Below, piece by piece: positions 8,720-16,710 of a stretch of DNA of 64,000 bases. Made by a program: the position numbers and the translations under genes. The notes beneath the pieces were generated by a model. The model made no database searches, had not been told where the DNA came from, and saw only the letters and a list, made by a program, of their open reading frames with translations. This stretch comes from CAYNNQ01 sp051748085 (lineage in GTDB: Bacteria > Desulfobacterota > Desulfovibrionia > Desulfovibrionales > Desulfonatronovibrionaceae). Position 1 is the stretch's first letter; each line of letters begins with the position of its first letter. The stretch is from contig JBNJHA010000001.1 in the NCBI GenBank assembly GCA_051748085.1, positions 32,629-96,628 of the forward strand, in the 5' to 3' direction.

Positions 8720-8893
8720 CTACTCCTTTTGTTCAAAAGATTCAAAACGCCTTTTATCAGCGCCGCATTGCGGACATTTCCAGTCCTCCGGCAAAGCGTG
8801 AAAAGCGGTTTTTTTAGGCACGTCAGATCTGGACCTGTCTCCGATAACAGGACTGTATAGGTATCCGCATATGGTGCAGACATATTTGTCCAT
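8720..8893 (-). CDS. Rubredoxin-like protein (57 residues)
   Basis: Second rubredoxin of the tandem, from ATG 8893 (MDKYVCTICGYLY). Cys pairs are C6-x2-C9 and C40-x2-C43 (WKCPQCGADK). It differs from its neighbour in a basic middle (GDRSRSDVPKKTAF) in place of the usual acidic DPENDVPAGT, and in a charged tail ending EQKE. This surface change suggests a different partner or potential. An in-frame start further upstream would overlap the preceding gene and lacks support. GGGAGAG precedes ATG 8893 at a workable distance. Confidence 0.92.
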   Translation of the reverse strand: MDKYVCTICGYLYSPVIGDRSRSDVPKKTAFHALPEDWKCPQCGADKRRFESFEQKE

Positions 8894-8904
8894 AACTCTC
8901 CCGC

Positions 8905-9102
8905 CTATTTTACCGCGTCCGGACCACCCAGGGGTCTGAAGGCCTTTTTGCTCGCCCCGCACACCGGGCAGCGCCATGTGTCCGGGATATCCTCGAAACG
9001 GGTCCCCTTGGCAATTTTGCCTTTGCGATCACCGCGATCAGGGTCGTATATATAGCCGCAATTCACGGTTTGGCACTGCCACATATCTTCAGGATTGGCC
9101 AT
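8905..9102 (-). CDS. Rubredoxin with widened C-x4-C first cysteine pair (type Rd-2)
   Basis: A 65-residue protein with C10-x4-C15 (MWQCQTVNCGYIYDP) and C45-x2-C48 (WRCPVCGASK). The first pair has two extra residues compared with ordinary rubredoxin. A rubredoxin with this spacing (Rd-2) is known from Desulfovibrio desulfuricans, and N-terminal MANPEDMWQC fits that subtype. GGAGGCAAG lies before ATG 9102. It follows desulfoferrodoxin by 9 bp, so the two are probably co-translated and functionally paired. Confidence 0.93.
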   Translation of the reverse strand: MANPEDMWQCQTVNCGYIYDPDRGDRKGKIAKGTRFEDIPDTWRCPVCGASKKAFRPLGGPDAVK

Positions 9103-9111
9103 CTTGCCTCC

Positions 9112-9492
9112 TTAATTTTCCGCCTTCCACAGGCCATGAATATTGCAGTATTCCCGGGCAGTGACTTTGTCCGCCTGCACGCAGAACTCGGCTTCCGGTT
9201 TCTGGCCGGGGGACAGGAACTGGCGGTAGGCCTTGCCGTCGGCCACCAATTCTATCCATTCAATATAATGCTTTTCCTCCATGGGATGCTCTACATCGCC
9301 GACAACAACCCGGTAACCGGCATCGCTCTTTTCAATTACCGGTACATGTTTTTCCTTGGCCGCATCCACGGTTCCGGCCTCCATGAGATTCATGGGCTGA
9401 CCGCAACAGACTAGTTCCCCGGCCCCGGCATGCAACACCTCGACAATATTTCCACATACTTCACACTTGTAAATTTCCAATTGTTTGGTCAT
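9112..9492 (-). CDS. dfx: Desulfoferrodoxin, superoxide reductase
   Basis: A 126-residue two-iron superoxide reductase (also called rbo) reducing superoxide to peroxide in the cytoplasm. The desulforedoxin-like N-terminal centre I has C10, C13, C29 and C30. Centre II ligands are H49 (EKHVP), H69, H75 (HPMEEKHYIEW), C116 and H119 (CNIHGLWK), with E47-K48 at the catalytic loop. All key residues are present. It is followed by the C-x4-C rubredoxin and preceded by rubrerythrin at 21 bp, so peroxide formed here could be passed to rubrerythrin. Confidence 0.97.
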   Translation of the reverse strand: MTKQLEIYKCEVCGNIVEVLHAGAGELVCCGQPMNLMEAGTVDAAKEKHVPVIEKSDAGYRVVVGDVEHPMEEKHYIEWIELVADGKAYRQFLSPGQKPEAEFCVQADKVTAREYCNIHGLWKAEN

Positions 9493-9513
9493 CTCTTAAC
9501 TCCTTCTTTTAGT

Positions 9514-10089
9514 TTACCAGTTTTCGGCCAATAGCTCGAAATATGCTTTGGGATGAGCGCAGGCCGGACACTCCTCCGGCGGCTCGTACCCGGTATGCAG
9601 ATATCCGCAATTCAGACAGCGCCAAACTTCTTTTTCATCTTTTTTGAACACGCTTCCTGCCTCAATATTGGCCGCAAAATCAAGATAGCGCTTCTCATGC
9701 TGTTTTTCAGCCACGGCAATGGAACGCAAGGCCTCGGCAATTTCCGGAAAGCCTTCGTCCTCGGCTGCCTTGGCAAAATCGGGATACATATCCGAATATT
9801 CATAATTTTCACCCTCAGCTGACGCCCTTAAATTTTCCAAGGTTGAACCAATCTTTCCGGCTGGAAAGGAAGCTTGAATTTCAACCTCACCTCCTTCCAG
9901 GAATTTGAAGATACGCTTTGCGTGTGCCTTCTCCTGCTCGGCTGTTTCCTCAAAAGCCTTGGATATCTGCACGTAGCCATCCTTCTTGGCCTGCTTGGCA
10001 AAAAAAACATACCTGTTCCTGGCCTGGGATTCTCCGGCAAAAGCGGTTAAAAGATTTTTCTCGGTTTTGGTCCCCTTAAGTGATTTCAT
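9514..10089 (-). CDS. rbr: Rubrerythrin, NADH- or rubredoxin-linked peroxidase
   Basis: A 191-residue protein. The four-helix diiron domain has E20 (FAGESQARNRY), the E-x2-H pair in ETAEQEKAHAKR, the central EYSDMYPDFAKAAEDEG, and the E-x3-H pair in IAVAEKQHEKRY. The C-terminal rubredoxin-like domain has two CxxC pairs (WRCLNCGY and CPACAHPK). It reduces hydrogen peroxide. A strong AGGAGG lies before the start. It is downstream of perR, the usual order in Desulfovibrio (perR-rbr), and is expected to be derepressed by peroxide. Confidence 0.97.
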   Translation of the reverse strand: MKSLKGTKTEKNLLTAFAGESQARNRYVFFAKQAKKDGYVQISKAFEETAEQEKAHAKRIFKFLEGGEVEIQASFPAGKIGSTLENLRASAEGENYEYSDMYPDFAKAAEDEGFPEIAEALRSIAVAEKQHEKRYLDFAANIEAGSVFKKDEKEVWRCLNCGYLHTGYEPPEECPACAHPKAYFELLAENW

Positions 10090-10221
10090 ATCGAATCCTC
10101 CTTGAATAATGTCTCAAGTTTTTAAAATTATACCAAGAAAACAAATTAAACATCAACCATAAAGTTTTATCAACACTTTTCATAACTTTACGTCGCATAT
10201 AAAAAAGCAACGAATCCTTGG

Positions 10222-10301
10222 TTCCTCGACGTTGCGTAAAGATTTTATTCGAATGATCCTTTCTGATGTTCCTGACGAAAGGTTCGCATATTTTCTTGCC
10301 C
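10222..10301 (+). repeat. Dispersed repeat family B, copy 1
   Basis: This roughly 80-bp segment runs from TTCCTCGACGTTG through TTCCTGACGAAAGG to TTCGCATATTTTC. It recurs at 46201-46280 with about nine in ten bases the same. It lies between rbr and perR (minus strand). An 83-codon ORF across it has no support as a gene. Confidence 0.65.
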
Positions 10302-10321
10302 TTTAATATTACGTCAAAATC

Positions 10322-10443
10322 CGGCACCCAAATTTAAATTTGGNNNNNNNNNNNNNNNNNNNNNNNNNNNNNNNNNNNNNNNNNNNNNNNNNNNNNNNNN
10401 NNNNNNNNNNNNNNNNNNNNNNNNNNNNNNNNNNNNNNNNNNN
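10322..10443. other. Assembly gap (100 N) starting inside a palindrome
   Basis: Positions 10344-10443 are 100 N, the usual placeholder for a gap of unknown size. Just left of it, 10323-10343 reads as the left arm and centre of a palindrome (GGCACCCAAATTT then AAATTTGG) whose closing arm falls in the gap. A strong hairpin, perhaps the perR terminator, may have caused the assembly break. The last codons of perR are also missing here. Confidence 0.7.
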
Positions 10444-10833
10444 ACGCCCTGCCTCACGACAATCCGGGCAGACGCCTCTGAGTTGCACATCGCAACCCGA
10501 AAGATGATAATCAGTTTTCTCCTGCAATCTTGCCCAATCAATATTCAGATCGCCAAGGATGTCATCCACCCTGTCGCAATAGACGCAATGTACATGCAAA
10601 TGCGGCTTCGGATTGCCGTCAAAGCGCTTCTGCATGCCGGGAATATTCAATACCTGAATCTCGTTGCATTCAGAAAGAACCTCGAGATTGCGGTATACAG
10701 TGCCTAAACTTACCCGGGGCAATTTTTCTTTTACCATCATATACACATCATCAGCCGTGGGATGAGACTTGACTTTACGTAGCTCTTGCAAAATAATTGA
10801 GCGTTGCTTTGTATTTCTTAATTTTTTGTTCAT
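10444..10833 (-). CDS. perR: PerR/Fur-family peroxide regulator, 3' end in assembly gap
   Basis: About 130 residues are visible before the gap, close to full length. The winged helix region (HPTADDVYMMVKEKLPRVSLGTVYRNLEVL) is of Fur type. The C-terminal metal-binding domain has PHLHVHCVYCDRVDDI and CPDCREAG, giving the two CxxC motifs of the structural zinc site. Position next to rbr and a palindromic box just upstream support PerR over Fur or Zur. In Desulfovibrio PerR represses rbr, rubredoxin and its own gene until oxidised by peroxide. Confidence 0.88.
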
Positions 10834-10845
10834 TTTTTGACTACC

Positions 10846-10868
10846 TTATTAATAATAATTACTAATAA
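10846..10868. promoter_or_regulatory. PerR-like palindromic operator between perR and the GNAT-nitrilase gene
   Basis: The AT-rich 23-bp near-palindrome has arms TTATTA and TAATAA about a core TAATAATTA. It lies 12 bp upstream of the perR start and 30 bp upstream of the divergent gene. A closely similar box (14427-14450) precedes the DVU0772-like gene, which reported PerR regulon reconstructions in Desulfovibrio include (from memory). Autoregulation is the simplest reading. Confidence 0.65.
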
Positions 10869-10898
10869 AGTTTAATCACAACCTTGTCAAGGCTTAGC

Positions 10899-12443
10899 AT
10901 GCCGCATCAGAACACCACCCCGCACAAATTGCGCCTAAGAACCCTCAAACCGGACGACTTCCCTGATTTGCAGGAAATTATGAACAAGGTCTATCGGGTC
11001 ATGGGCATGCACTGGGCCGAAGCCGAGTTTGCAGCGCATATAAACAGATTCCCCGAGGGCCAGATCTGCATAGAAGACAAAGGCAAGGTCGTAGCCGCCG
11101 CCTTCAGCCTGATCGTGGATTATAAAAAATTCGGGGACAATCATACCTATGATCAGATCACCGCAGGGAATCTGGCCAATCATAGCCCGGACGGGGACTA
11201 TCTTTACGGAATCGAGGTATTCGTGCACCCCGATTATCAGGGCATGCGTCTCGGACGCCGTCTGTACGACGCGCGCAAGGAAATCTGCGAAAGCCTGAAC
11301 CTGAAAGGGATATTGGTTGGCGGCAGAATCCCCGGCTACCGCAAATACGTTGCGGAAATGGCGCCTCAAAAATATGTACGCAAGGTGGTCAACCGGGAAA
11401 TACGCGATCCGGTTCTGACCTTCCAGCTTTCAAACGATTTTCACATTAAAAAACTTATCCCCGGTTACCTCCCGGAAGACAAGGATTCGCACGGCTTCGC
11501 GGTCCTTTTGGCCTGGAACAATATCTACTACGAGGAACGTGTCCAGCTCATGGGCGGACAGAAAAGCTATGTCCGCCTGGGCGTTGTGCAGTGGCAGATG
11601 CGGATTTTCCCATCCTTTGAATCTTTTATCCAGCAGGCCGAATTCTTTGTGGACACCCTGGCCAGGTACAACGCGGACATAGTACTCTTTCCGGAACTGT
11701 TCAACGCTCCCCTGATCGCCAGGTTCGACGAAAAAGACGCGGCCACGGCCATGCGCTCCCTGGCCGACTACACCGAGCCCCTGCGCCGGGAGATGCAGAA
11801 CATGGCCCTGTCTTACAATGTAAATATAGTCTCCGGAAGCGTCCCGGAATACAAGGACAGCCAGCTGCACAACGTGTCCTTTCTCTGCCGCAGGGACGGC
11901 ACCTGGGACAAACAGTACAAGCTGCACATCACCCCGGAGGAGGACAGCAGCTGGGGGCTCAAGGGCGGGGGAGAGCTGAAAAGTTTTGACACGGACGTGG
12001 GCAAGATCGGGATACTCATCTGCTACGATGTCGAATTCCCGGAACTCCCCAGGCTCCTGGCCGATCAGGGCATGGAGATCCTTTTGGTCCCGTTCTGGAC
12101 GGACACCAAGAATTCTTACCTCCGGGTACGGCGCTGTGCCCAGTCCCGGGCCATTGAAAACGAATGCTACGTGGCCATCTCCGGGAGCGTGGGCAATATC
12201 CCCAAGGTGGAAAACATGGACATCCAGTATTCCCAGGCGGCCATATTCACCCCGTCCGACTTCGCATTCCCCCATGATTCGGTCGCGGCCGAGGCCACGC
12301 CGAATACGGAAATGACCCTGGTGGCCGATCTGGACATGGAGATGCTTAAGAACCTGAGACGGCAGGGAAGCGTTCAGAACCTGCGCAACCGCAGGACCGA
12401 TCTATACCAGCTGCGGATGCTTTCCCGCAAGAAGGATTCCTAA
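10899..12443 (+). CDS. GNAT acetyltransferase fused to nitrilase-family hydrolase
   Basis: About 514 residues. The N-terminal GNAT domain (about 1-180) has VHPDYQGMRLGRRLYDARKE, the acetyl-CoA loop. From about residue 225 a carbon-nitrogen hydrolase domain follows with the Glu-Lys-Cys triad: E in IVLFPELFNAP, K in WDKQYKLHITPEE, C in ILICYDVEFPE. This bifunctional architecture is widespread and of uncertain substrate, probably an amide or omega-amide. ATG 10899 is chosen; an in-frame TTG at 10884 is possible. It is divergent from perR and shares its operator region. Its last 42 bp overlap the convergent phosphodiesterase gene. Confidence 0.88.
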   Translation: MPHQNTTPHKLRLRTLKPDDFPDLQEIMNKVYRVMGMHWAEAEFAAHINRFPEGQICIEDKGKVVAAAFSLIVDYKKFGDNHTYDQITAGNLANHSPDGDYLYGIEVFVHPDYQGMRLGRRLYDARKEICESLNLKGILVGGRIPGYRKYVAEMAPQKYVRKVVNREIRDPVLTFQLSNDFHIKKLIPGYLPEDKDSHGFAVLLAWNNIYYEERVQLMGGQKSYVRLGVVQWQMRIFPSFESFIQQAEFFVDTLARYNADIVLFPELFNAPLIARFDEKDAATAMRSLADYTEPLRREMQNMALSYNVNIVSGSVPEYKDSQLHNVSFLCRRDGTWDKQYKLHITPEEDSSWGLKGGGELKSFDTDVGKIGILICYDVEFPELPRLLADQGMEILLVPFWTDTKNSYLRVRRCAQSRAIENECYVAISGSVGNIPKVENMDIQYSQAAIFTPSDFAFPHDSVAAEATPNTEMTLVADLDMEMLKNLRRQGSVQNLRNRRTDLYQLRMLSRKKDS

Positions 12444-13214
12444 CCTCTCCGGTCGATTGGTAAACATTCCGTCCGCGCCTATCTCGAGGCATTTTTCCAT
12501 GTCCCGGAGGTCGTCCACGGTATAAACATATATCCTGACTCCTTCATGCCTTAGCCTCCCGATCAACTCGGGAGTAGCGCTTTTCAAAGGCACATGGCAG
12601 GACATGGGGTGAATATCCCGCCATTTTTCAGGCAAAATCTCCTCACCCTCATCAAACAAAACGCCGATGTGCAAAAGGCTGTCCTTTCGACGAATAAAAC
12701 GCAGGACATCGAAATTAAACGAAGAAACAACGACTCGATCAAGCATTTCCTTCTGTTGCACATAATCCACCAACTTTTGGGCAATCACAAGATTATCCGC
12801 AGGACCACAATCCTTTATCTCCACATTGGCCAACAGTTCCGACTCCCGGCTCAAATCCAAGGCATCCTCCAAAGTCAGAATCCTTTCCGGACCGAGACTG
12901 TCACAGTCAGGATACGCCTTTCCGGAATGTATTCCAAAATCAAGCAGCTTGAGGTTTTTGAGGGAAAGGGCATTTACTGCCGAGGGAAACTGCGATGAAA
13001 AAACCCGGCTAAAATCGCTGGTCCGGACAACATCCTCGTCGTGGATTACAACCGGCCGATTGTCAGCACACAGGCGCAGATCGAACTCCCAGGCGTGGGC
13101 ACCGGCCTTGGCTGCGGCTCTGGCAGCCGCGGCCGTATTTTCAGCACACGTAAAGCTTGCTCCGCGATGGGCGATATTCATGCACGACAAGGATTGAAAA
13201 AGCTTGAATTTCAT
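12402..13214 (-). CDS. ugpQ: Glycerophosphodiester phosphodiesterase
   Basis: A 270-residue protein cleaving glycerophosphodiesters to glycerol 3-phosphate and an alcohol. IAHRGASFTCAENT (metal and general-acid His, Glu), EFDLRLCADNRPVVIHDE (Glu, Asp, His) and the C-terminal VYTVDDLRDMEKCLEIGADG complete the GDPD signature. No signal peptide is seen, so it is likely cytoplasmic. Met 12 (MNIAHRGAS) is an alternative start. Overlapping convergent 3' ends with the GNAT-nitrilase gene leave no room for a terminator between them. Confidence 0.92.
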   Translation of the reverse strand: MKFKLFQSLSCMNIAHRGASFTCAENTAAAARAAAKAGAHAWEFDLRLCADNRPVVIHDEDVVRTSDFSRVFSSQFPSAVNALSLKNLKLLDFGIHSGKAYPDCDSLGPERILTLEDALDLSRESELLANVEIKDCGPADNLVIAQKLVDYVQQKEMLDRVVVSSFNFDVLRFIRRKDSLLHIGVLFDEGEEILPEKWRDIHPMSCHVPLKSATPELIGRLRHEGVRIYVYTVDDLRDMEKCLEIGADGMFTNRPERLGILLAGKHPQLV

Positions 13215-13264
13215 ATTAGGAGTATTATAAGTCGCATAACATTTAGACTATCAAAGGGGATCTT

Positions 13265-13999
13265 ATGGACGACCTGGGAAAAAGCTTTGGCTGGCAATAC
13301 TGGCAAAAAACAGCGTACAGTTCGACCGGCCTCGGCAGCTTGCCCGAGATCAGCATAGCGCCGGGGGAAAAATTCAAGACTTATCCCGAAGCTGAACGAA
13401 TCGAGCTTCCTGACCCCGCTTTAGCAAATGCCCCCTATGATCTATGGCAAACTATAAAGGAAAGGCGATCTCACCGACGTTTTTCCGGCGAAGAAACGAT
13501 GGAACTTTCCGTTCTAAGCAAACTGTTATGGGCTGCTCAGGGGGTCACCCGAAGCAGAATCGACATCCCCCTTCGAACGGCGCCCTCGGCCGGAGCATTG
13601 TACCCCATTGAGACGTACGCCGTATCTTCCAGGGTAAACGGGCTGTCCCCGGGGATATACCACTTCAACATTCAGGACTTTTGTCTGGAAAAAGCCGGCG
13701 ATTTTCCTCCGAACACCGATTTGTCCGGAATCGCCATGGGTCAGAGATTCTGTTCCCGGGCACCCTTGTCAATTGTCTTCACCGCCGTCTTTCGCAGAAA
13801 TATGCAAAAATACGGACATCGGGGACTGCGCTATATCCTTTTGGACACGGGACATATCTGCCAGAATTTACTTCTGGCGGCAACCGCCCTGGGGCTCAAG
13901 AGCTGCCCGGTGGCCGCCTTTTTTGACGACCCCTTAAACGATCTGCTCGGTATTGACGGGCGGGAAGAATCCAGTCTCTATCTCACCGCTATCGGCTGA
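13265..13999 (+). CDS. SagB/ThcOx-type nitroreductase-fold oxidoreductase
   Basis: A 244-residue FMN enzyme. IKERRSHRRFSGEE is the FMN-binding start of the nitroreductase fold, followed by LSKLLWAAQGVT, RTAPSAGALYPIETY and, at the end, AATALGLKSCPVAAFFDD. The RxxPSAGALYPIE motif is diagnostic of the SagB-type subfamily. Members oxidise azolines in peptide toxins, but most stand-alone ones, as here with no YcaO or precursor gene, have unknown substrates. AAGGGGATCTT precedes ATG 13265. A hairpin follows the stop. Confidence 0.88.
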   Translation: MDDLGKSFGWQYWQKTAYSSTGLGSLPEISIAPGEKFKTYPEAERIELPDPALANAPYDLWQTIKERRSHRRFSGEETMELSVLSKLLWAAQGVTRSRIDIPLRTAPSAGALYPIETYAVSSRVNGLSPGIYHFNIQDFCLEKAGDFPPNTDLSGIAMGQRFCSRAPLSIVFTAVFRRNMQKYGHRGLRYILLDTGHICQNLLLAATALGLKSCPVAAFFDDPLNDLLGIDGREESSLYLTAIG

Positions 14000-14004
14000 A
14001 AAAG

Positions 14005-14038
14005 TCTCGTCCAAAAGCCTTAAGACCTTTGGACGAGA
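14005..14038. terminator. Convergent hairpin terminator
   Basis: TCTCGTCCAAA and TTTGGACGAGA form an 11-bp perfect stem around a 12-base loop between two convergent genes. T/A-rich flanks exist on both sides but no long T-run, so it may serve both strands weakly. Confidence 0.6.
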
Positions 14039-14046
14039 ACTATTTA

Positions 14047-14400
14047 TTATCTTCTATGACAGGACATCTCTTTTTCCAGCCAGCCCCTGATTTCCGGAGT
14101 AACCGCGTAAACTCCCTTATGCTTACCCACATCGCGCATAAAGGCGGATGACAGATGCCGCGGAAGTTCCATTTCCAATAGTTCACGCGCCTCTTCTGAA
14201 TTACGTTGAATCAGGTAAAGCTTTGGCTTCCCCTCCCAGGTATTAACAACAAAATAAACCGAATAATCATCCTTTGACCTCACCGGCTGCCTCTCACCCT
14301 TTCTCCAATTGTTGCCCCATTCCAGATAAAGGGTAACGGCTTCTTCTGGAGTCATCTCCCAATCAATAGGTAAATTACAATAATCCTTTAAACTGGCCAT
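14047..14400 (-). CDS. Conserved small protein resembling DVU0772, likely PerR-regulated
   Basis: A 117-residue soluble protein with no membrane segment, rich in Trp, Glu and Arg (YLEWGNNWRKGERQPVR, YSVYFVVNTWEGKPKLYLIQRN, YAVTPEIRGWLEKEM). It recalls DVU0772 of Desulfovibrio vulgaris, reported in the predicted PerR regulon (from memory). A palindromic box very like the one before perR sits about 30 bp upstream, and GGAGGGTGTC precedes the start. Function is unknown; a role in peroxide stress is inferred from the box. Confidence 0.65.
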   Translation of the reverse strand: MASLKDYCNLPIDWEMTPEEAVTLYLEWGNNWRKGERQPVRSKDDYSVYFVVNTWEGKPKLYLIQRNSEEARELLEMELPRHLSSAFMRDVGKHKGVYAVTPEIRGWLEKEMSCHRR

Positions 14401-14426
14401 GACACCCTCCTTTTTTCTTTGTTTAT

Positions 14427-14450
14427 TTATTAATAGTAATCATTATTAAT
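14427..14450. promoter_or_regulatory. PerR-like operator upstream of the DVU0772-like gene
   Basis: TTATTAATAGTAATCATTA then TTAAT is an AT-rich palindrome (ATTAATA and TATTAAT arms) sharing TTATTAATA-x-TAAT with the box at 10846-10868. It lies 27 bp upstream of the minus-strand start codon, where a repressor would block RNA polymerase. Confidence 0.65.
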
Positions 14451-14574
14451 ATTGTCAAGACTTTTCTTGCAAGATGAACAGTTACAATTCACGCAAACAA
14501 ACTCTTTTGACAGTCCAGCGGATGTCATTTGTTTATCCCTTGCCACTTCAAGGCACACAAGCTATATACAAAAC

Positions 14575-15681
14575 ATGAGCGACAGCAAGCCGGATATAAA
14601 CACCATAGCACGCTGGCTTTTCGGCGCCATGCTTATCTGGGCCGGGGTCCAGATTCTAGGCTATCTGAGTGATGTACTGATTCCGTTTGTGATAGCCTTT
14701 TTATTGGCCTACCTTATAAATCCAATAGTTAGCATTGTTCAAAAGAAAATAAAAAATCGAACCATTGCCGTACTTGCAACTTTATCCGTGCTTGGCGCGG
14801 CAACAATATTGGTCCTGCAACTCGTCATTCCCTTGATCGCCCAGGAAATAAACCATCTAAGCACTTTACTGGCAAAATTTATTCAGGACACAAATTTTCA
14901 GGCCCGGGCCAGGGACAAAATACCCACGGAGATATGGTCAATCGCCCGCGATTACCTGACTCACGAAAAACTGGTCTCCCTTTTCGAAGACAAAAATTTA
15001 TGGAAGATAGGCCATGAACTGGGGCAAAAAATTCTTCCGGGCATTTGGCAGGTTCTTTCCGGGACGGCCAATATAATTCTGGGCTTGACCGGACTGTTCA
15101 TCATTCTATTATATCTTATTTTTCTGCTTATAGATTATGAAAAATTCCGCAGATCCTGGCAAGACATGCTCCCGCGCAAACATAGAAACACCGTGGTCAA
15201 CTTCATACAGGACTTCAACAGGCACATGAATCGCTATTTCCGCAGCCAGGCCTTGATAGCGGCCATCGTGGGAATCATCTTTGCAACGGGCTTTTCTATT
15301 TTGGGGCTGCCCATGGCCATAATACTCGGACTTTTTATCGGGCTTCTAAACATGATCCCCTATCTTCAGCTTTTAGGGGCAATACCCACATTCCTTCTGG
15401 TTGTCCTTCATTGTCTGGAAACCGGAGCCAATTTCTGGATCGTGCTCGCCGCAACAGGCGGCATCTTCGCTATTGCCCAAATCGTTCAGGATGGTTTTCT
15501 TGTCCCGAAAATCATGGGTAAAAACATGGGACTTAACCCGGCAATGATTCTGCTCTCCCTGTCGATATGGGGAAAACTTCTCGGTATTCTGGGGCTACTG
15601 ATCGCATTGCCTATGACCTGTCTGCTGCTGGCCTATTACAACAAATTTTTTGCCGGCCCTATGGAAATAAATAATGCCTAA
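14575..15681 (+). CDS. AI-2E/PerM-family membrane permease
   Basis: About 368 residues with about eight hydrophobic segments, including paired N-terminal ones (WLFGAMLIWAGVQILGYLSDV; PFVIAFLLAYLINPIV) and a cluster near the C-terminus (GIIFATGFSILGLPMAIILGLFIGLLNMIPYLQ). The GLLNxIPYLG-like motif and the late PMTCLLLAYYNKFF are family signatures. Members export small molecules or ions; AI-2 export is shown for few, so the substrate is unknown. ATG 14575 (MSDSKPDI) is preferred over a far upstream start with an unlikely hydrophilic leader. Confidence 0.85.
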   Translation: MSDSKPDINTIARWLFGAMLIWAGVQILGYLSDVLIPFVIAFLLAYLINPIVSIVQKKIKNRTIAVLATLSVLGAATILVLQLVIPLIAQEINHLSTLLAKFIQDTNFQARARDKIPTEIWSIARDYLTHEKLVSLFEDKNLWKIGHELGQKILPGIWQVLSGTANIILGLTGLFIILLYLIFLLIDYEKFRRSWQDMLPRKHRNTVVNFIQDFNRHMNRYFRSQALIAAIVGIIFATGFSILGLPMAIILGLFIGLLNMIPYLQLLGAIPTFLLVVLHCLETGANFWIVLAATGGIFAIAQIVQDGFLVPKIMGKNMGLNPAMILLSLSIWGKLLGILGLLIALPMTCLLLAYYNKFFAGPMEINNA

Positions 15682-15720
15682 TCGAAAACAGTTATCAATT
15701 TAAACGGTTGCAAGCTTATC

Positions 15721-16698
15721 ATGATCTGCATTCATCTTGAAAACAACGACCCGTACTTTAATCTGGCCGCGGAAGAATACCTGCTCAAAAACGAAAACGA
15801 CCAGTTCTTCCTTCTCTGGAGGAACTCGCCGGCAATCATTGTTGGACGCAATCAAAACGCGCTGGCGGAAATAAATGAAGACTATGTTCGGGATAACAAC
15901 ATCCCGGTAGTCAGACGGCTGTCCGGTGGTGGAGCAGTATTTCACGATCTGGGGAATATAAATTTCACCCTGATATCCAGAACCCGGAATCAGGAAGGGA
16001 TTAATTTCAAAAAATTCGCTCGGCCGATTGTAAAGGCCTTGAACAAAATGGGAGTAAACGCGGAGTTTGACGGACGCAACGACCTCTCCATCAATGGGCA
16101 AAAAATCTCCGGAAATGCCCAGCATATCTGGAAGGGCAACACGATGCACCACGGAACTTTGCTTTACAATTCAAACGTGAAAGACTTGGCCAATGCTCTG
16201 CGCCCGGACGAACTCAAATTTCAAGACAAGGCGGTCAAATCGGTACGCAAGAGAATCACCAATATAATTTCGCACTTGCCGGAGCCTGTAGGCAACGATG
16301 AATTTTGCGCCCGACTTTTTACAATGGTTTCTTCCGATCTAGAGGGAAGTCGGATCGCAGGACTTTCAAAGGAACAGGAAAAAAGAATATATCTCCTTCG
16401 CGAAGACAAGTACACAACATGGAGTTGGAATTTTGGAGCCACTCCTCCTTATACACACCGCAAAAAAATTCGTGCCCGGGGCGGCACAATTGAACTTATC
16501 CTGAATGTCCGTCAGGGCATTGTACAGGATGCCCACATTTACGGAGATTTTTTTGGAAAACACGAAATTTCCCATCTTACCGATCAGCTTGTCGGGTTGA
16601 GGCATGAAAAAAAAGCAATTGCCGCCGTTCTGGACGGATTAAAACTTGACGACTTCATGTGGCAGGTGTCAACTTCAGAATTTCTGAAGCTTATTTAA
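15721..16698 (+). CDS. lplA: Lipoate-protein ligase A
   Basis: A 325-residue enzyme activating lipoate with ATP and attaching it to lipoyl proteins such as glycine cleavage H or 2-oxoacid dehydrogenase E2. RNSPAIIVGRNQNALAEIN, VVRRLSGGGAVFHDLGNINFT (RRxSGGGAVxHD motif) and the Lys in NGQKISGNAQ are all present. The C-terminal accessory domain is also present (KYTTWSWNFGATPPYTHRKKI), as in E. coli LplA. It ends before a repeat-rich spacer that probably ends transcription. Confidence 0.94.
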   Translation: MICIHLENNDPYFNLAAEEYLLKNENDQFFLLWRNSPAIIVGRNQNALAEINEDYVRDNNIPVVRRLSGGGAVFHDLGNINFTLISRTRNQEGINFKKFARPIVKALNKMGVNAEFDGRNDLSINGQKISGNAQHIWKGNTMHHGTLLYNSNVKDLANALRPDELKFQDKAVKSVRKRITNIISHLPEPVGNDEFCARLFTMVSSDLEGSRIAGLSKEQEKRIYLLREDKYTTWSWNFGATPPYTHRKKIRARGGTIELILNVRQGIVQDAHIYGDFFGKHEISHLTDQLVGLRHEKKAIAAVLDGLKLDDFMWQVSTSEFLKLI

Positions 16699-16710
16699 TT
16701 TTATCTAGAT

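Noticed and set aside
10076..10327. 83-codon frame upstream of rubrerythrin
   Set aside because: It runs through repeat family B and the rbr leader and has no domain or conserved composition.
11430..12275. 281-codon open frame on the minus strand
   Set aside because: Antisense to the nitrilase domain with its complete Glu-Lys-Cys triad; GC-rich codon bias creates long shadow frames here.
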